From contig NZ_CP146609.1 of NCBI RefSeq assembly GCF_037094465.1, positions 4,097,162-4,161,161 on the forward strand: a stretch of DNA of 64,000 bases, read 5' to 3'. Position numbers and translations under genes: made by a program. How positions within the stretch are numbered: position 1 is the first letter of the stretch; each line of letters starts with the position of its first letter. The notes beneath the pieces are model-generated. The model worked only from the letters and a program-made list of their open reading frames with translations. It was not told where the DNA came from and made no database searches. Below, in pieces: positions 55,085 through 64,000 of the stretch. Source of the DNA: Pseudodesulfovibrio sp. 5S69. GTDB lineage: Bacteria > Desulfobacterota > Desulfovibrionia > Desulfovibrionales > Desulfovibrionaceae.

Positions 55085-56878
55085 CTACAAAGCCGTTTCC
55101 CCCGGCTTGTTCAGGCGGAAGCAGAAACGTGCGCCCCGCACGTCCTCGCCGTAGCCGTCGTGCCAGATGTCGCCGCCCAGGTTCTTGACGATGCGGCGGC
55201 AGATGGCCAGGCCCAGCCCGGCGCTGCCCGACCCGTCGATGGTGTTCTCGTCCACGCGATAGAACCGCTCGAACACCTTGGTGGAGTGTTCCCTGGAGAT
55301 GCCCGGCCCCTGGTCCTCCACGCAGAAGACGATGGACTCGCCGTCGTCCTCGGCGCTGACCGTGATCTTTCCCCCCTCGGGGCTGTACTTGACCGCGTTG
55401 TTGAGCAGGTTGTGGAAGACGTGCAGCAGCCCGTCGGTCTCGCCCATGACCATCATCTCGTCCTCCGGGGTGCGGGTGCGGAAGGTGATCCCCCGCTCCC
55501 CGGCCCACACGGCCAGATCGTCGATGGCCCGCGAGAGGTGCTCGCGGCCGGACAGGGGCGCCAGTTTGATCCTTTTTCCCGCCTGTTCGGACTTGGCCAG
55601 GGCGAGCATGCTGGAGATGACCTTGTCCATGTGGTCCGCGTTCTTGAGCACCGTCTCCAGGAATTTGTGGGCCGCCTCGGGGTCGTCGGGCGGCATGTCC
55701 AGCAGGGTCTCGGTGTACCCCTTGATGGACGTCAGCGGCGTGCGCAACTGGTGGGAGGCGTTGGCCACGAAGTCCTTCAAGCCCTCCTCGCTGCGCTTCA
55801 TTTCGGTAATGTCGTAGAAGACCAGGATGACCTTGCGCACCCCGTTCTGGTCCAGAAAACGCTCGGCCGTGACCTCGATGGCGCGCGTGTCCATGATGTC
55901 GATCTGGATGGATCGGGCCCCGGCCTCGGGATCGGCTATGACCTGGTCCACCAAGTCCTGGATCTCGAAACGGCGGATGACCTCGATGGGCGAGCGCCCC
56001 ACCGTGCTGGAGGGCAGGTTGAACATCTCGTCCAGGGCGGCGTTGAAGGACTCGATGCGCCCGTGGGCGTCCAGGGTCAGCACGCCCTCGCGCATGCCGC
56101 CGAACACGGCCTGCAATTGGCCCTTCTGGTCCTGGATGAGCTCGATGTTGCGCTCGATGGACTGGGCCATGGCGTTGACCGACTGGGCCAGGGGCTTGAA
56201 CTCGCCGCCGGGCAGGACGCGCAGCCTCTTCGAGTAGTCGCCCTCGCCGATGGACCGGGCCAGCTCGGAAAAGGCCCGGATGTCGCGGCCCATGTTGTGG
56301 GACATGATCGCGCTCAGGAGCACGGCAACGGCCAGAGTGCCCAGGAAGAGCCAGATCAGGTTGGTGCGCAGCAGGTCGAGCCGCGCGCTGACGTGGGAGA
56401 ACGGCACGGCCATGCGCAGGATGCCCGCGTTCACCGCGGGCACACCCGGAAACTTCCGGGCCACGTAGAGCATGTCCTTGTCCAGCGTATCGGAGTGGCG
56501 CACGTTGACGCCCCAGCCGTCCTTGAGCGCGGCCATGACCTCGGGCCGGTGGCTGTGGTCGTCCATGGAACCGAGCTCGGCAAAGGGCACCTCGGAGTCG
56601 GCCACGACCTTGCCGTTGATGATGTAGGTGATCCGGGAATTGAGCTTGAATGCCAGCGCGTCCAGCCACTCCGCGAAATCCTGTTCGGATTCGAACAGCG
56701 AGTGGTCCTGGATGAGCCACTCGATGGCGTCGATCTGGTGCCGAGTACGGATCTCCGCTTCGGTGACCAGTTCGTCGCCCACGATGCTCGTGGAGTAGAA
56801 GAAGACCACGGCCATGGCCATGAGGAGCAGTCCCCAGGTCCACAGCAGTATCCGCATCTGAAAAGAGCGCAGTTTCAT
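55085..56878 (-). CDS. PhoR-like sensor histidine kinase
   Basis: The product is 597 residues started at MKLRSFQMRI; 46 extra upstream residues run into the Pho-type repeats and are not supported. Helix 1 (9-30), a periplasmic loop (about 31-170) and helix 2 (174-194) are followed by HAMP (195-245) and PAS (about 255-360). The phosphoacceptor is His376 in NASHQLRTPLTSIKGY. The ATPase blocks are NLLNNAVKYSPEGG, DQGPGI and GSAGLGLAIC. PhoR orthologues usually pair with PhoB; no response regulator is here. The operon order kinase-pit-DUF47 and the upstream repeats tie it to phosphate. Confidence 0.92.
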   Translation of the reverse strand: MKLRSFQMRILLWTWGLLLMAMAVVFFYSTSIVGDELVTEAEIRTRHQIDAIEWLIQDHSLFESEQDFAEWLDALAFKLNSRITYIINGKVVADSEVPFAELGSMDDHSHRPEVMAALKDGWGVNVRHSDTLDKDMLYVARKFPGVPAVNAGILRMAVPFSHVSARLDLLRTNLIWLFLGTLAVAVLLSAIMSHNMGRDIRAFSELARSIGEGDYSKRLRVLPGGEFKPLAQSVNAMAQSIERNIELIQDQKGQLQAVFGGMREGVLTLDAHGRIESFNAALDEMFNLPSSTVGRSPIEVIRRFEIQDLVDQVIADPEAGARSIQIDIMDTRAIEVTAERFLDQNGVRKVILVFYDITEMKRSEEGLKDFVANASHQLRTPLTSIKGYTETLLDMPPDDPEAAHKFLETVLKNADHMDKVISSMLALAKSEQAGKRIKLAPLSGREHLSRAIDDLAVWAGERGITFRTRTPEDEMMVMGETDGLLHVFHNLLNNAVKYSPEGGKITVSAEDDGESIVFCVEDQGPGISREHSTKVFERFYRVDENTIDGSGSAGLGLAICRRIVKNLGGDIWHDGYGEDVRGARFCFRLNKPGETAL

Positions 56879-56960
56879 TGCCTCGTCCTTGATGGCGCGT
56901 TCAGCGGTTACACTGTTGATCGACGAGATCAAGTACCTTTTTCGCCGAACGCGTGCGCTG

Positions 56961-56990
56961 TGTAACACAATCGTAACCGAATTGTAATGT
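56961..56990 (-). promoter_or_regulatory. Pho-type box: three 11-bp-spaced repeats
   Basis: On the minus strand TTACAATTCGG, TTACGATTGTG and TTACACAGCGC follow one another with an exact 11-bp period (plus-strand GTAA at 56962, 56973 and 56984). This is the periodicity of PhoB/PhoP-type boxes. The block is 83-112 bases before the PhoR-like kinase gene. Confidence 0.65.
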
Positions 56991-57356
56991 TTCCAATTGT
57001 TACAGTTATGTGACAAAGGGGCGCAAAAACGACAAGAAAAATCGCGGGAAGGCGGGCCGTCCAGACGGGTGTTTGCGCCCGCCCGTTGTGCTTTTAATAC
57101 ACTGAATTTATTTTATTAATCATATAAGAACCAGACACGGCCCGGCCTCGGCTGCGGAGTTTTGGACCGTGTGCGCGGCATGGTCGCCAGACCGCACGGC
57201 AGGGCGAGGCCGGCGCTGCGGACCGGGACAAAGTCCCGGGCATTGCCGCCGCCGACAAAATGGTAGCCCGCCCGCCCCCGTACGCCAAGGGCCCGGTCCG
57301 GGGTGCGGCCTTTCCGCACTCCGGGCCGGGCCCGAAACTCGCTCGGTGCGCACGGG
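56991..57356. other. Intergenic stretch upstream of the phosphate operon
   Basis: No gene is supported. It contains an AT-rich block (about 57093-57128), a small CCGGGAC-AAAG-TCCCGG hairpin at about 57214-57232, and the large hairpin at 57289-57333. Confidence 0.45.
57289..57333. repeat. Very stable 20-base-arm hairpin
   Basis: GGGCCCGGTCCGGGGTGCGG pairs with CCGCACTCCGGGCCGGGCCC (two G-U-type mismatches) around a five-base CCTTT loop. It lies directly after the small 73-residue gene and has no T-run; it may be an RNA-stabilising or rho-dependent end. Confidence 0.6.
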
Positions 57357-57578
57357 CTAGAAGCCGCGCATGCACTCCATGAGGTAGGTGGAGACCTCCA
57401 CGCGGCAGACCCCGTTTTCCACGATGAGGCGCACGTTGTTCTCCGGAATGAGGGCCATGTCCTCGGCCACGTTCAGCCACTTGCCCTCGACCCAGTCCGG
57501 GGTCACGCCGTTGGCTTCCATCTCCCTGACGGGATAGCTCTCGGCCACGACCCATTCATCGTCTTGCACAGCAGGCAT
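57357..57578 (-). CDS. Small conserved-looking unknown protein
   Basis: The product is 73 residues from an ATG after GGGGAG. It has an amphipathic, acidic body (EWVVAESYPVREME, WLNVAEDMALIPE, VRLIVENGVCRVEV) and two cysteines. I do not recognise the family. It is 75 bases after alr on the same strand and may be the last gene of the hldD-lptD-mutL-alr operon. Confidence 0.6.
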   Translation of the reverse strand: MPAVQDDEWVVAESYPVREMEANGVTPDWVEGKWLNVAEDMALIPENNVRLIVENGVCRVEVSTYLMECMRGF

Positions 57579-57653
57579 ATCGTTGCTCCCCGGCCGCCCC
57601 GCTCGCGCATGCGCGCCCGGCGGCCTCTCGTTGTTCGTTAGCGGTCAAAAAAT

Positions 57654-58778
57654 CTACACGTACTCGCGCCGGTTCTGTCCGAGCAGGCAGAAGGCCTCGT
57701 AGGTGATGGTGTTGCCCCATTCGGCCAGGTCCTCGGGGGTCACGGGGCGCTCGCCCGGCCCGCCCAGCAGCCAGGCTTCGTCGCCCGGCAGGACCTCTAT
57801 CCCTTCACCCATAAGCCCGGTCACGTCAACCGCGGTCATCTGCATGCACACCCGGCCCCGGATGGGCACGCGCCTGCCGTGCAGGACCATCTCGCCCCGA
57901 TTGGAGAGTGCGCGGCTGTAGTTGTCGGCGTAGCCCACGCCCACGATGGCCACCACGGAATCGCGCTCGGCGGTGAAGGTCCAGCCGTAGCTGATGGACT
58001 CGCCGCGCTTCAACGGATGGACCTGCATGACCGGGGCCGTGACCTCCATGGCGGGCAACAGCTTGGCGGACAGCCGTCCCTGGCCCGCCCCCTCCAGGGG
58101 GTCGCAGCCGTACAGGCTGATGCCCAGGCGCATGGAGTCCAGACGGCAGTTGTCGTGGACCAGGCCGCCCGCCGAGTTGGCCAGATTGGCCTCGACCTGG
58201 AATCCGGCGCGGGCCAGGCCGTCCAGGGCCGCCTGGAACCGCCGGGCCTGGAGAGCCACGTCCTTTTCCCGGCCGGGCTCGTCGGCACGGGCCAGGTGCG
58301 AGGTGGCCATGACCGGGGTGACCGGGCCGCCCTTGAGCAGGGCCGCGACCTCGTCCGTCTCTTCCGGCAAAAACCCCAGGCGGCGCATGCCGGTGTCGAA
58401 TTTGAGCCCGATCTCGAGCGGGCCGTTCGTTTCGGCCGCAGCCAGGACGCGCTTCAACTGGGCGAAATGGGAGACGGGGGTAATGATCCGGTGGTCCCAC
58501 AACGACTGGATATCCTCGTCCGAAATGGGCCCGAGCAGGGCCATGATGCGCTTGTCGCAGCCGGACTCTCGCAGCTTGGCCGCCTCGTGGACGAAGCCGA
58601 CGGCAAAGGTCTGCGCCCCGTCCTTTTCCAGGGCGCGGGCCACCTCGACCAGACCGTGGCCGTAGGCGTCGGACTTGATGACCGGGATGACGTTGTCGTG
58701 GAGTTCGGTGAACAGGCGGTAGTTGTGGCGCAGATTTTCCAGACGGATGCGTACGCGGAGCTTGTTGTAGTCTATCAT
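57654..58778 (-). CDS. alr: Alanine racemase
   Basis: The product is 374 residues. The PLP lysine is in VIKSDAYGHG near residue 34. The second catalytic base, a tyrosine, is in ISYGWTF. The barrel motif GLKFDTGMRRLGF and the C-terminal RVCMQMTAVDVT are present. It makes D-alanine for peptidoglycan. Its ATG overlaps the mutL stop by one base (TGATG), so translation is coupled. Confidence 0.95.
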   Translation of the reverse strand: MIDYNKLRVRIRLENLRHNYRLFTELHDNVIPVIKSDAYGHGLVEVARALEKDGAQTFAVGFVHEAAKLRESGCDKRIMALLGPISDEDIQSLWDHRIITPVSHFAQLKRVLAAAETNGPLEIGLKFDTGMRRLGFLPEETDEVAALLKGGPVTPVMATSHLARADEPGREKDVALQARRFQAALDGLARAGFQVEANLANSAGGLVHDNCRLDSMRLGISLYGCDPLEGAGQGRLSAKLLPAMEVTAPVMQVHPLKRGESISYGWTFTAERDSVVAIVGVGYADNYSRALSNRGEMVLHGRRVPIRGRVCMQMTAVDVTGLMGEGIEVLPGDEAWLLGGPGERPVTPEDLAEWGNTITYEAFCLLGQNRREYV

Positions 58779-60643
58779 CACTTTCTCTTGAACAGTTTTT
58801 CGAGATCGGCAGGCGTCCAGCGCAGGACCACGGGCCTGCCGTGGGGGCAGAACTCGCGTTCGGGCGTCTTGAGCCAGGTTTCCAGCAGGGCAAGGGCCTC
58901 GTCCACGGCCAGCGGCTGATTGGCCTTGATGGCGGTCTTGCAGGCCATCATGGTCCACAGGTCATCCAGCCCCCTGGCCTTTTCCGCCAGGGCGTCCTTG
59001 AGATACTCCCGCGCCTCGCCGGTTTCAAGTGTCGGAGGGATGCCCCGGACCAACGCCTTGGCCGGGCCGTCCATCTCGATGACGAAGCCCATGGCGCGCA
59101 GGTCCTCGCGCAAGTCGGCCAGGACCTCGGCCTCGCTGGGGTGCAGGGGCAGCTCCAGGGCCAGGGCCAGGGGCTGGGAGTCGCCCCTTTTGCGCTGCGC
59201 GCGCATGGCCGCCAGCAGGACCCGCTCGTGGGCCGCGTGCTGGTCCACCAGCTCCAGGTCCGCGCCCCGGCGCAGAACCAGGTAGGTATCCGCGATCTGG
59301 CCGAGATAGGTGTAGCCGCTGCCCGCCAGCGTGGCGGGCCGCAAGGCGTCGGGCCCCGGCTCGCGGGCCAGGGACGGCGCGGGTTCGGCCGGGCGGCCGG
59401 AAGCGCCGCTTCCGTCTTCGGCCGGGGGCGTCACGGGCAGGTCCAGGGCGCGCGCCCGGTCCTCGGTGAACGCCCGGTAGGTGGAAAATTTGGCGTCCTG
59501 GAACGCGGCGGGCCGGTGCGCGGACCGGGACGGCCCGGACGAACCGCCCGAAGCGGGCTCCCGGTAGGCAGAGGAACCGGAAAAAGCGGTCGGCGGCAGG
59601 CCTCGGCCGGGATCGGGAGCCTCGCAGCCCGTCCGGATCTCCCCGCCCGGATCGGACAGGGCCTGGAGCACGCCGGAGCGGATGGCCGAGAACACGCGGC
59701 GCTCGTCGATGAAGCGGACCTCAAGCTTGGCCGGGTGCACGTTCACGTCCACCTCGTCGCGGGGCAGGTCCAGGAACAGGACCATCTGCGGATATTCGCG
59801 GGAGATGAGCATGCCCTTGTACGCTTGGCGCACGGCCGAGAGCATCAGCTTGTCCTGGACCGGGCGGCCGTTGACGTAGAGCAGGATGCGGTCGCCGCGG
59901 CCCTGGGCGGTGTTCGGCGAACCGGCCGCGCCGTGCGCGCGGTAGCCGTCGCGTTCGCAATCGAAGGGCTTGAGCCCCTGGCACACGGCCGGGGGCCAGA
60001 ACGCGGCCAGCCGGTCGGCCAGGGTCTGGTCCGGGGGCAGGCGGAAGAGCTCGCGGCCGCCCACGGTCAGGGAGAATCCGGTTTCGAGGTGGGCCAGGGC
60101 CACGCGCATGAGCACGTCCTGACAGCGGCGGTTCTCGGTGGACTCGGTCTTGAGGAACTTGAGCCGGGCCGGGGTGGCCGCGAACAGATCGCGGACCTCC
60201 ACCCGGGTGCCCGAGGCGAGGGCCGCGGGCCCCTTGGACTCGACCTCGCCCGCGCGGACCTCGATGAAGGCGGCCTCGTCCGCGCCCCGGGCGCGGGAGG
60301 TCATGGTCAGGCGCGAGACCGAGGCGATGGACGGCAGGGCCTCGCCCCGGAAGCCGAAGGAGCCGAGGGAGGACAGGTCGTGAAAATCGCGGATCTTGCT
60401 GGTGGCGTGCCGGGTCACGGCCAGCTCCAGTTGGTCCGCCGGGATGCCCGCGCCGTTGTCCTGGACCACCAGCAACCCGCGGCCGCCCTGCTCCACGGTC
60501 ACGTCGATCCGGGTGGCCCCGGCGTCCAGGCCGTTTTCCACCAGCTCCTTGACCACGCTGGCCGGACGCTCGACCACCTCGCCCGCGGCGATCTGGTTCT
60601 TGAGCCCCGGCGGCAGTACTCGGATTTCAGGCAATGCGCTCAT
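58778..60643 (-). CDS. mutL: DNA mismatch repair protein MutL
   Basis: The product is 621 residues from the ATG with CCGGAG six bases upstream. The N-terminal GHKL ATPase has IAAGEVVERPASVVKELVEN, DNGAGI and TRHATSKI, FGFRGEALPSIASV. A variable, proline- and serine-rich linker (about 320-420) follows. The C-terminal dimerisation domain has DQHAAHER, ACKTAIKA and CPHGRP, which fits the endonuclease-type MutL, although the first metal motif lacks its second glutamate. It links MutS recognition to strand removal. Confidence 0.95.
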   Translation of the reverse strand: MSALPEIRVLPPGLKNQIAAGEVVERPASVVKELVENGLDAGATRIDVTVEQGGRGLLVVQDNGAGIPADQLELAVTRHATSKIRDFHDLSSLGSFGFRGEALPSIASVSRLTMTSRARGADEAAFIEVRAGEVESKGPAALASGTRVEVRDLFAATPARLKFLKTESTENRRCQDVLMRVALAHLETGFSLTVGGRELFRLPPDQTLADRLAAFWPPAVCQGLKPFDCERDGYRAHGAAGSPNTAQGRGDRILLYVNGRPVQDKLMLSAVRQAYKGMLISREYPQMVLFLDLPRDEVDVNVHPAKLEVRFIDERRVFSAIRSGVLQALSDPGGEIRTGCEAPDPGRGLPPTAFSGSSAYREPASGGSSGPSRSAHRPAAFQDAKFSTYRAFTEDRARALDLPVTPPAEDGSGASGRPAEPAPSLAREPGPDALRPATLAGSGYTYLGQIADTYLVLRRGADLELVDQHAAHERVLLAAMRAQRKRGDSQPLALALELPLHPSEAEVLADLREDLRAMGFVIEMDGPAKALVRGIPPTLETGEAREYLKDALAEKARGLDDLWTMMACKTAIKANQPLAVDEALALLETWLKTPEREFCPHGRPVVLRWTPADLEKLFKRK

Positions 60644-60727
60644 GTCGTCTCCGGTCATATCATCCAAAAGTAAGCATCGGGCCGGGCGGGGCAACCCCCG
60701 GTCCTTCCGGAACACGCCGGTCCGCGC

Positions 60728-63115
60728 CTAGAAGTCGAGCAGGTCGAAGCCGACCACGAAACGGTTGTCGCCGGGCTTCTGGGAATAGAGGAAATGCAGG
60801 GTGTAGCACTCGGCGGCCCAGTCGAGATAGACGGTCCGCTCCAGGTCCTGCTCGTCCACGAAGTCGTGGCGGAATTTGACCCCCACGGTGTAGCTGTCGT
60901 TGATCTGCCATTTGGCCCCGAACTTGATGATGGACAGGTCGTTGTCGCGGCTGCGCTGGTACTCGTCCAGGCTCTGCAGGAAGTCGTACCCCACGGAGTT
61001 CTCGCCCAGGCCGTCCTTGTAGAAACGGATGGTGTTCTCGCTCTGGGTCATGTCGCCCTTGTACGGGGAGAACCAGTTGCGGGTCAGGATGTCCACGAAG
61101 TTGGCGGGCTTGATCTTCAGTTCGGTCATGATGTCAGAAAACGGCTTGCGCTCGTAGCGGTCGCGCTCGTCGGTGCGCTGGGATTCGCGGACGTCATAGG
61201 ACTGCTCAAGCCGGAACGTCAGGAAGTCGAGGTAGTCGCGGGCCACCCTGGCCGCGGGCTCGCCGTTGGAGCCGGGCGACAGGACCACGCTGTCGCGACG
61301 GCGGTCCAGCACGCTGGTCAGGGAGTAGGTAACCTTGTTCTTGCCCTCCACCCTGTCGTCGGCGTCGAAATAGGGGAGCTTCTCCTGGCCGGTGACGTTG
61401 TTCGAATAGGTGTACGCCAGCCGGGGGATGATCGAATTCTTCAACCGGGTCCAGCGAGAGGTCCCGGCCAGGCTCGGGTCCGCCTTGGGGGCCTCGTCCA
61501 GGGCAAAGGTCCGGGTCATCTCCGAAAAGGCCGTGAACCCGCCGGTCCAGATGGTCCGGGTCTGGAAGCCGTCCCTGATCTTGGTGGTGTCGACGACGCT
61601 GTCGCGGCCGTCGGTGCCGACCACGGTCAGGTCGCCCACGGCCTGGCGGTCGGTCAGGGAGTAGGCGGTCTCCTGCATGGAGACCGACGGGATGACCGTC
61701 AGGTAGCGGCTCTTCAGAGGATACTTCAGCTCGGGCGAGATGATCGCGCGGTGGCCCGAGTCGCCGTAGTCGCGGTGGAAATAGTCGTACTTGACGTCCA
61801 CGGATCCTTCGAGCCCGGCGCCCAGGGACTGCTGCCAGGCGTAGCCGTTCAGCTCGGGCAGGATCTGGATGGTCGGGTTCTCGCTGCTCGGGTTGTTGCC
61901 GTTCATGTAGGCCAGGTTCTGGTCGTACTGGGTGAAGCCGACCACGCCGAAGCGGTCCCAGCTACGGCTGACGTACGCCTTGTTCAGGCGGTCCAGGGAG
62001 TCCTTGTTCTCGATGTCGCGGCCGAACACGTCCAGGAACTCCTCGCGGGTCTTGTCGTACCCGTCGGGGCCGTACTGGAAGTCGCGCATGTAGTTCTGGT
62101 CCGAGACCAGATCCAGGTCGATCTTGATCTTCCACTGCGGGCTGCCCAGCCAGCCGTCGTACTTGCCGCGCACCCACCAGCGGTCGCGGTTCTTGCGGGT
62201 CAGGCCGTCATCCCGGTAGTCCTTCCACTCGTCGGCCTCGGTGGATGCCCGGATATTGTCGTTCATGACGTTCGCCTGCCACAGGCCGCGCGACGAGGCG
62301 TCTTCGGTGTGCCGCAGCTCGATGCCCTGCATGTAGCCGCGCTTGCTCATGTAGTTCTGGTAGAAGGTGGCGTCCATCTCGTCGTTGATGACCCAGTAGT
62401 ACGGCAGGTTGACCTGCAGGCCGAGCTTGTCCGAGGTGGAGACGTAGGGCATGAGGAAGCCGGACTGCCGGGCGCCCCGGCCGGGCAGGACCATGTACGG
62501 CCAGTAGAAGACCGGCACGTCCTTGATCCGGAAGGCCGAGCGGTACAGGTGGACGCTGCCGTCCAGGGTGACGTCGCCCTCGCCCGAGGTCACGGACCAG
62601 GCCGGTTTGTCGCCGGAGCAGGAGGTCACCTTGGCGTTCTTGAAGGTGTAGGAGTCGCCCACGGACTTGCCCACGCGCTCGGCCTCCACGTAGAGGTGCG
62701 GCTTGGCCATGAACAGCTTGCCGTTCTTGAGCCAGCCGGTCATGTTGGTCAGGTCGAACTCGCCCTCGTCCGCCTGGAGGAAGTCGCCGCCCCAGTGGGC
62801 CCGGATGTTGCCCTTGAGAAAGACCCAGCCCGTGGCCTGGTAGTAGCGCGCGAAGTCGGCGCGCAGTTGGTCCTCGCCGAGGCTTAAGGAGACGTTGCCG
62901 AAGGCCTCCACGTACTCGCTGGTGTGGTCGCCCACCACCCGGTCGGCCGAGAAGGTCCACTCGTCCTGCTTGGGCGTCTGCACGGGCGCATCCGGCACGT
63001 ACTTCCTGACCTTGTTCTGGTCGGGCGTCTTGCCGATGATCGTCCACGGCAGGCACAGCGACAGGACGAGGATCGCCCCGGCGGCCAGCGATATGCGCGA
63101 AAGCTTGCGTTTCAA
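60728..63115 (-). CDS. lptD: LPS-assembly outer-membrane protein LptD
   Basis: The product is 795 residues. A signal peptide (about 1-30, MKRKLSRISLAAGAILVLSL) precedes a periplasmic OstA/LptA-like jellyroll (about 50-180; SADRVVGDHTSEYVEAFGNV, KGNIRAHWGGDFLQADEGEF). A C-terminal beta barrel of about 580 residues follows, with VPVFYWPYMVLPGRGARQSGFLMP and a final aromatic strand (VVGFDLLDF). It inserts lipopolysaccharide in the outer leaflet with LptE. It is 15 bases after hldD, which makes the heptose of the same molecule. There is only one cysteine in the mature N-terminal part (TSCSG), so the usual two disulfides cannot all form. Confidence 0.9.
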   Translation of the reverse strand: MKRKLSRISLAAGAILVLSLCLPWTIIGKTPDQNKVRKYVPDAPVQTPKQDEWTFSADRVVGDHTSEYVEAFGNVSLSLGEDQLRADFARYYQATGWVFLKGNIRAHWGGDFLQADEGEFDLTNMTGWLKNGKLFMAKPHLYVEAERVGKSVGDSYTFKNAKVTSCSGDKPAWSVTSGEGDVTLDGSVHLYRSAFRIKDVPVFYWPYMVLPGRGARQSGFLMPYVSTSDKLGLQVNLPYYWVINDEMDATFYQNYMSKRGYMQGIELRHTEDASSRGLWQANVMNDNIRASTEADEWKDYRDDGLTRKNRDRWWVRGKYDGWLGSPQWKIKIDLDLVSDQNYMRDFQYGPDGYDKTREEFLDVFGRDIENKDSLDRLNKAYVSRSWDRFGVVGFTQYDQNLAYMNGNNPSSENPTIQILPELNGYAWQQSLGAGLEGSVDVKYDYFHRDYGDSGHRAIISPELKYPLKSRYLTVIPSVSMQETAYSLTDRQAVGDLTVVGTDGRDSVVDTTKIRDGFQTRTIWTGGFTAFSEMTRTFALDEAPKADPSLAGTSRWTRLKNSIIPRLAYTYSNNVTGQEKLPYFDADDRVEGKNKVTYSLTSVLDRRRDSVVLSPGSNGEPAARVARDYLDFLTFRLEQSYDVRESQRTDERDRYERKPFSDIMTELKIKPANFVDILTRNWFSPYKGDMTQSENTIRFYKDGLGENSVGYDFLQSLDEYQRSRDNDLSIIKFGAKWQINDSYTVGVKFRHDFVDEQDLERTVYLDWAAECYTLHFLYSQKPGDNRFVVGFDLLDF

Positions 63116-63130
63116 AAAATCGTCCTTCGG

Positions 63131-64000
63131 CTACCGGGACCGGAGGTATCTGTCGTCCTTGTCCAAATAATTCTGGACGTAATCCATGGCCCCATCTTCC
63201 AGGCTCGTCATTTTGACGGTGCAGCCCGCCGCCTTGAGCTTGTCCATGTTCGCCTGGGTAAAGTACTGATACTTATCACGGATTACCTCAGGCATCGGGA
63301 TGTATTCGATCTCCGGCTCGCGGTTCATGGCGGAAAACACCGCATTCGCCAAATCATTCCAGGTTCTTGCAGTTCCCGTTCCGACGTTGAAGATGCCGCC
63401 CTTGTCGCGGTTCTCCAGGAACCAGGCCATGATGTCCACGCAGTCCTTGATGTAGACGAAGTCGCGCTTCTGCCCGCCGTGGGGGTATTCCTCGCGGTAG
63501 GACTTGAACAGCTTAAGCTTGCCGGTCTCGAGGATCTGGGCGTGGGCCTTGCAAATGACCGACTTCATGTCGTCCTTGTGGTACTCGTTGGGCCCGAACA
63601 CGTTGAAGAACTTGAGGCAGACGATCTGGTCGAGGAGCCCGGCCTCCTTGGCCCACAGGTCGAAGAGCTGCTTGGAGTAGCCGTACATGTTCAGGGGGCG
63701 CAGCCGGCCGATGCCGTCCTCGTCGTCGTCGAAGCCGAACTCGCCGTTGCCGTAGGTGGCCGCGGACGAGGCGTTGATGAACCGAGCGTCGTGACCCATG
63801 CAGAACCGGCAGACGTATTGCGTGTAGCGGTAGTTGTTCTCCATGAGGAAGTCCGCGTCGAGCTCGGTGGTCGAGGAGCAGGCCCCCATGTGCACGACCG
63901 CCTCGGTCTCGAACGGGTCCTCGCCCTCAAGGATGAACTTGAGGAACTGGTCGCGGTGCAGGTAATCCTGGTACTTGAGCCCCACGAGGTTGTTCCACTT
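63131..64000 (-). CDS. hldD: ADP-L-glycero-D-manno-heptose 6-epimerase (5' end outside window)
   Basis: At least 289 residues of the gene are present; the first 30-odd residues with the NAD loop lie beyond the right edge. Visible family markers are KWNNLVGLKYQDY, VHMGACSSTTE, FINASSAATYGNGEFGF, the YxxxK pair in MYGYSKQLFD, FFNVFGPNEYHK and KRDFVYIKDCVDIMAWFLEN. The enzyme epimerises ADP-heptose for the LPS inner core. It heads (or lies early in) the hldD-lptD-mutL-alr operon. Confidence 0.96.
   Translation of the reverse strand, partial: KWNNLVGLKYQDYLHRDQFLKFILEGEDPFETEAVVHMGACSSTTELDADFLMENNYRYTQYVCRFCMGHDARFINASSAATYGNGEFGFDDDEDGIGRLRPLNMYGYSKQLFDLWAKEAGLLDQIVCLKFFNVFGPNEYHKDDMKSVICKAHAQILETGKLKLFKSYREEYPHGGQKRDFVYIKDCVDIMAWFLENRDKGGIFNVGTGTARTWNDLANAVFSAMNREPEIEYIPMPEVIRDKYQYFTQANMDKLKAAGCTVKMTSLEDGAMDYVQNYLDKDDRYLRSR

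Noticed and set aside
57289-57333. Intrinsic terminator for the 73-residue gene
   Set aside because: The hairpin is very stable, but no T-run follows on either strand, so I list it as a structural repeat only.

Overview
The window looks like a stretch of chromosome from a sulfate-reducing deltaproteobacterium of the Desulfovibrio / Pseudodesulfovibrio type. I infer this from the high GC, the anaerobic and redox gene content (a lone molybdopterin oxidoreductase, HypAB nickel maturation, a CoA-disulfide-reductase/rhodanese fusion under a perfect FNR-type box), the many sensor kinases, and above all a sigma-54-controlled pair of a NifX-like protein and an Mrp/NBP35 ATPase. That pair resembles half of the 'orange protein' (ORP) system known from Desulfovibrio. 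No rRNA, tRNA, CRISPR array or insertion sequence was seen. Gene density is high and the window is mostly core genome; the hipBA module and a low-GC cysteine-peptidase-like gene are the likeliest acquired pieces.

Layout. 0-3.5 kb: a CobD-CobQ fusion (cut by the left edge) and an unknown protein with a Cys/His/Asp arrangement. 3.5-10.9 kb: a molybdopterin oxidoreductase, a two-subunit IorAB-like molybdenum hydroxylase, and a hydrolase overlapping mlaA. 10.9-15 kb: an operon of LytTR regulator, LytS/BtsS-like kinase and CstA-family carrier, with a LytTR-type direct repeat in front of the carrier gene. 15-21.8 kb: YkgJ-like protein, lepA-lepB, cfa and hipBA. 21.8-29 kb: hybrid kinase, stand-alone PocR domain, a YitT / SAM-hydrolase / cobS operon and an SppA-like lipoprotein peptidase. 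29-34.6 kb: a MarR-headed YbhGFSR-like exporter operon. 34.7-42 kb: aminotransferase, chemoreceptor, solute-binding protein, ilvD and a nuclease-like unknown. 42-46.5 kb: CoA-disulfide reductase, FMN riboswitch-ribB and hypAB. 46.6-50.6 kb: hydrolase, then the sigma-54 activator / NifX-like / Mrp locus. 51-53 kb: a short-chain dehydrogenase, a TPR protein and a YbaY-like lipoprotein around a Fur-type box. 53-57 kb: a phosphate operon (PhoR-like kinase, Pit transporter, DUF47 protein) behind three 11-bp-spaced Pho-type repeats. 57-64 kb: an envelope and repair operon hldD-lptD-mutL-alr, cut by the right edge.

The most interesting signal is regulatory. The palindrome GGCGA-N5-TCGCC occurs three times, once before the sigma-54 activator gene and twice, 32 bp apart, before a near-consensus -24/-12 promoter that reads into the NifX-like and Mrp genes. 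This defines a compact, self-contained and probably autoregulated sigma-54 circuit for a metal-cluster protein. Other control signals readable here are the LytTR repeats, Pho repeats, FNR box, Fur box, FMN riboswitch, a hipBA operator array and a probably leaderless marR transcript. All functions are inferred from sequence motifs and family resemblance; no database search was run.
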